Shown here in pieces: positions 63,859 through 64,000 of a stretch of DNA of 64,000 nt. The stretch comes from Cryomorphaceae bacterium BACL11 MAG-121001-bin54 (GTDB lineage: Bacteria > Bacteroidota > Bacteroidia > Flavobacteriales > BACL11): contig CAJJAH010000002.1 in the NCBI GenBank assembly GCA_905182255.1, forward strand, positions 186,001-250,000, read 5' to 3'. Within the stretch, counting starts at the first letter, position 1, and every line of letters begins with the position of its first letter. The position numbers were made by a program, and so were the translations under genes. The notes under the pieces are model-generated. The model did not search any database, had not been told where the DNA came from, and was given only the letters and a program-made list of their open reading frames with translations.

Positions 63859-63981
63859 ATACTGCCAATAGTAAGGAATTCCTTCCGCTATGTTCAGCTT
63901 TCACAAACCCTAGTGGATGAAGAAACTGATAAGGTGTTTGAGAAATTGTTATTACTCATGAAAAATACTCTTTTCTCTTAG
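63859..63981 (+). pseudogene. 3' scrap of a second copy of the array recombinase
   Basis: Starting with ATACTGCCAATAGTAA, the sequence parallels 62142 onward of the recombinase gene. It codes for TANSKEF, then after one inserted C for FRYVQLSQTLVDEETDKVFE, and ends TAG at 63979. The Arg and HxxR parts are missing. The scrap begins only 18 nt from the -7 box of the minus-strand Rhs cassette, so that cassette replaced or interrupted the recombinase copy. Confidence 0.8.
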
Positions 63982-64000
63982 AATATCTAACAAGTGATTC

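Noticed and set aside
1-64000. CRISPR array
   Set aside because: No regularly spaced direct repeats with unique spacers were seen; the repeats present are protein-domain repeats or integrase sites.

Overview
The window is low-GC DNA from a member of the Bacteroidota, most probably a marine-type Flavobacteriales lineage. Evidence: type IX secretion (T9SS) C-terminal sorting domains on large surface proteins, TonB-dependent receptors with carboxypeptidase-like N-terminal domains, a DUF4249 lipoprotein next to such a receptor, many lipoproteins, and promoters with the Bacteroidota -7 box TAnnTTTG. Several of these boxes end exactly 4 nt before the start codon, which points to leaderless mRNAs.

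From 1 to about 39.2 kb the window is ordinary chromosome. It holds a metal regulator (partial) with a ZIP transporter, smpB, a LuxC-like acyl-CoA reductase, rnhB, a DUF3352-like protein, a glucosaminidase, a PLP deaminase-family enzyme, a DUF5522 mini-protein overlapping hutU, and two very large T9SS cargo proteins (one frameshifted near its 3' end). These are followed by a TonB receptor/DUF4249 pair, trxB, recQ, fmt, a TrmH methyltransferase, pdxH, a YqgE/AlgH protein, an aminotransferase IV protein, a second TonB receptor with a secreted hydrolase-like/fasciclin protein, and htpG behind a candidate sigma-54 promoter.

From about 39.25 to 50.2 kb is a decayed accessory region. It opens with the 3' half of a tRNA-Met beside an inward-facing tyrosine integrase. 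It closes with the last bases of a tRNA-Pro gene beside a second inward-facing integrase of the IntDOT-like type. Between them are a helicase missing its N-terminal half, a C-terminal integrase scrap, a leucine-rich-repeat protein, T9SS-tail scraps, and a secreted metalloprotease that has lost its 5' end at the edge of an IS3-family element.

From 50.65 to 57.4 kb is a tight leftward eight-gene operon for a type II secretion/pseudopilus-like machine: pseudopilin, prepilin peptidase, GspE ATPase, secretin, PilN/GspL-like, PilO/GspM-like, a lipoprotein and a GspC/PilP-like protein. No GspF platform protein is present.

Divergent from that operon, 57.6 to 64 kb is an array of short Rhs-core/toxin-tip genes, each followed by a small membrane protein or lipoprotein that looks like its immunity partner. 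The array includes one tip reduced to its last ~35 codons while its putative immunity gene remains intact, a complete tyrosine recombinase, and a 3' scrap of a second copy of that recombinase touching the start of another Rhs cassette. This recombinase-associated polymorphic-toxin cassette array next to a GspF-less type II-like secretion operon is the most interesting system in the window.
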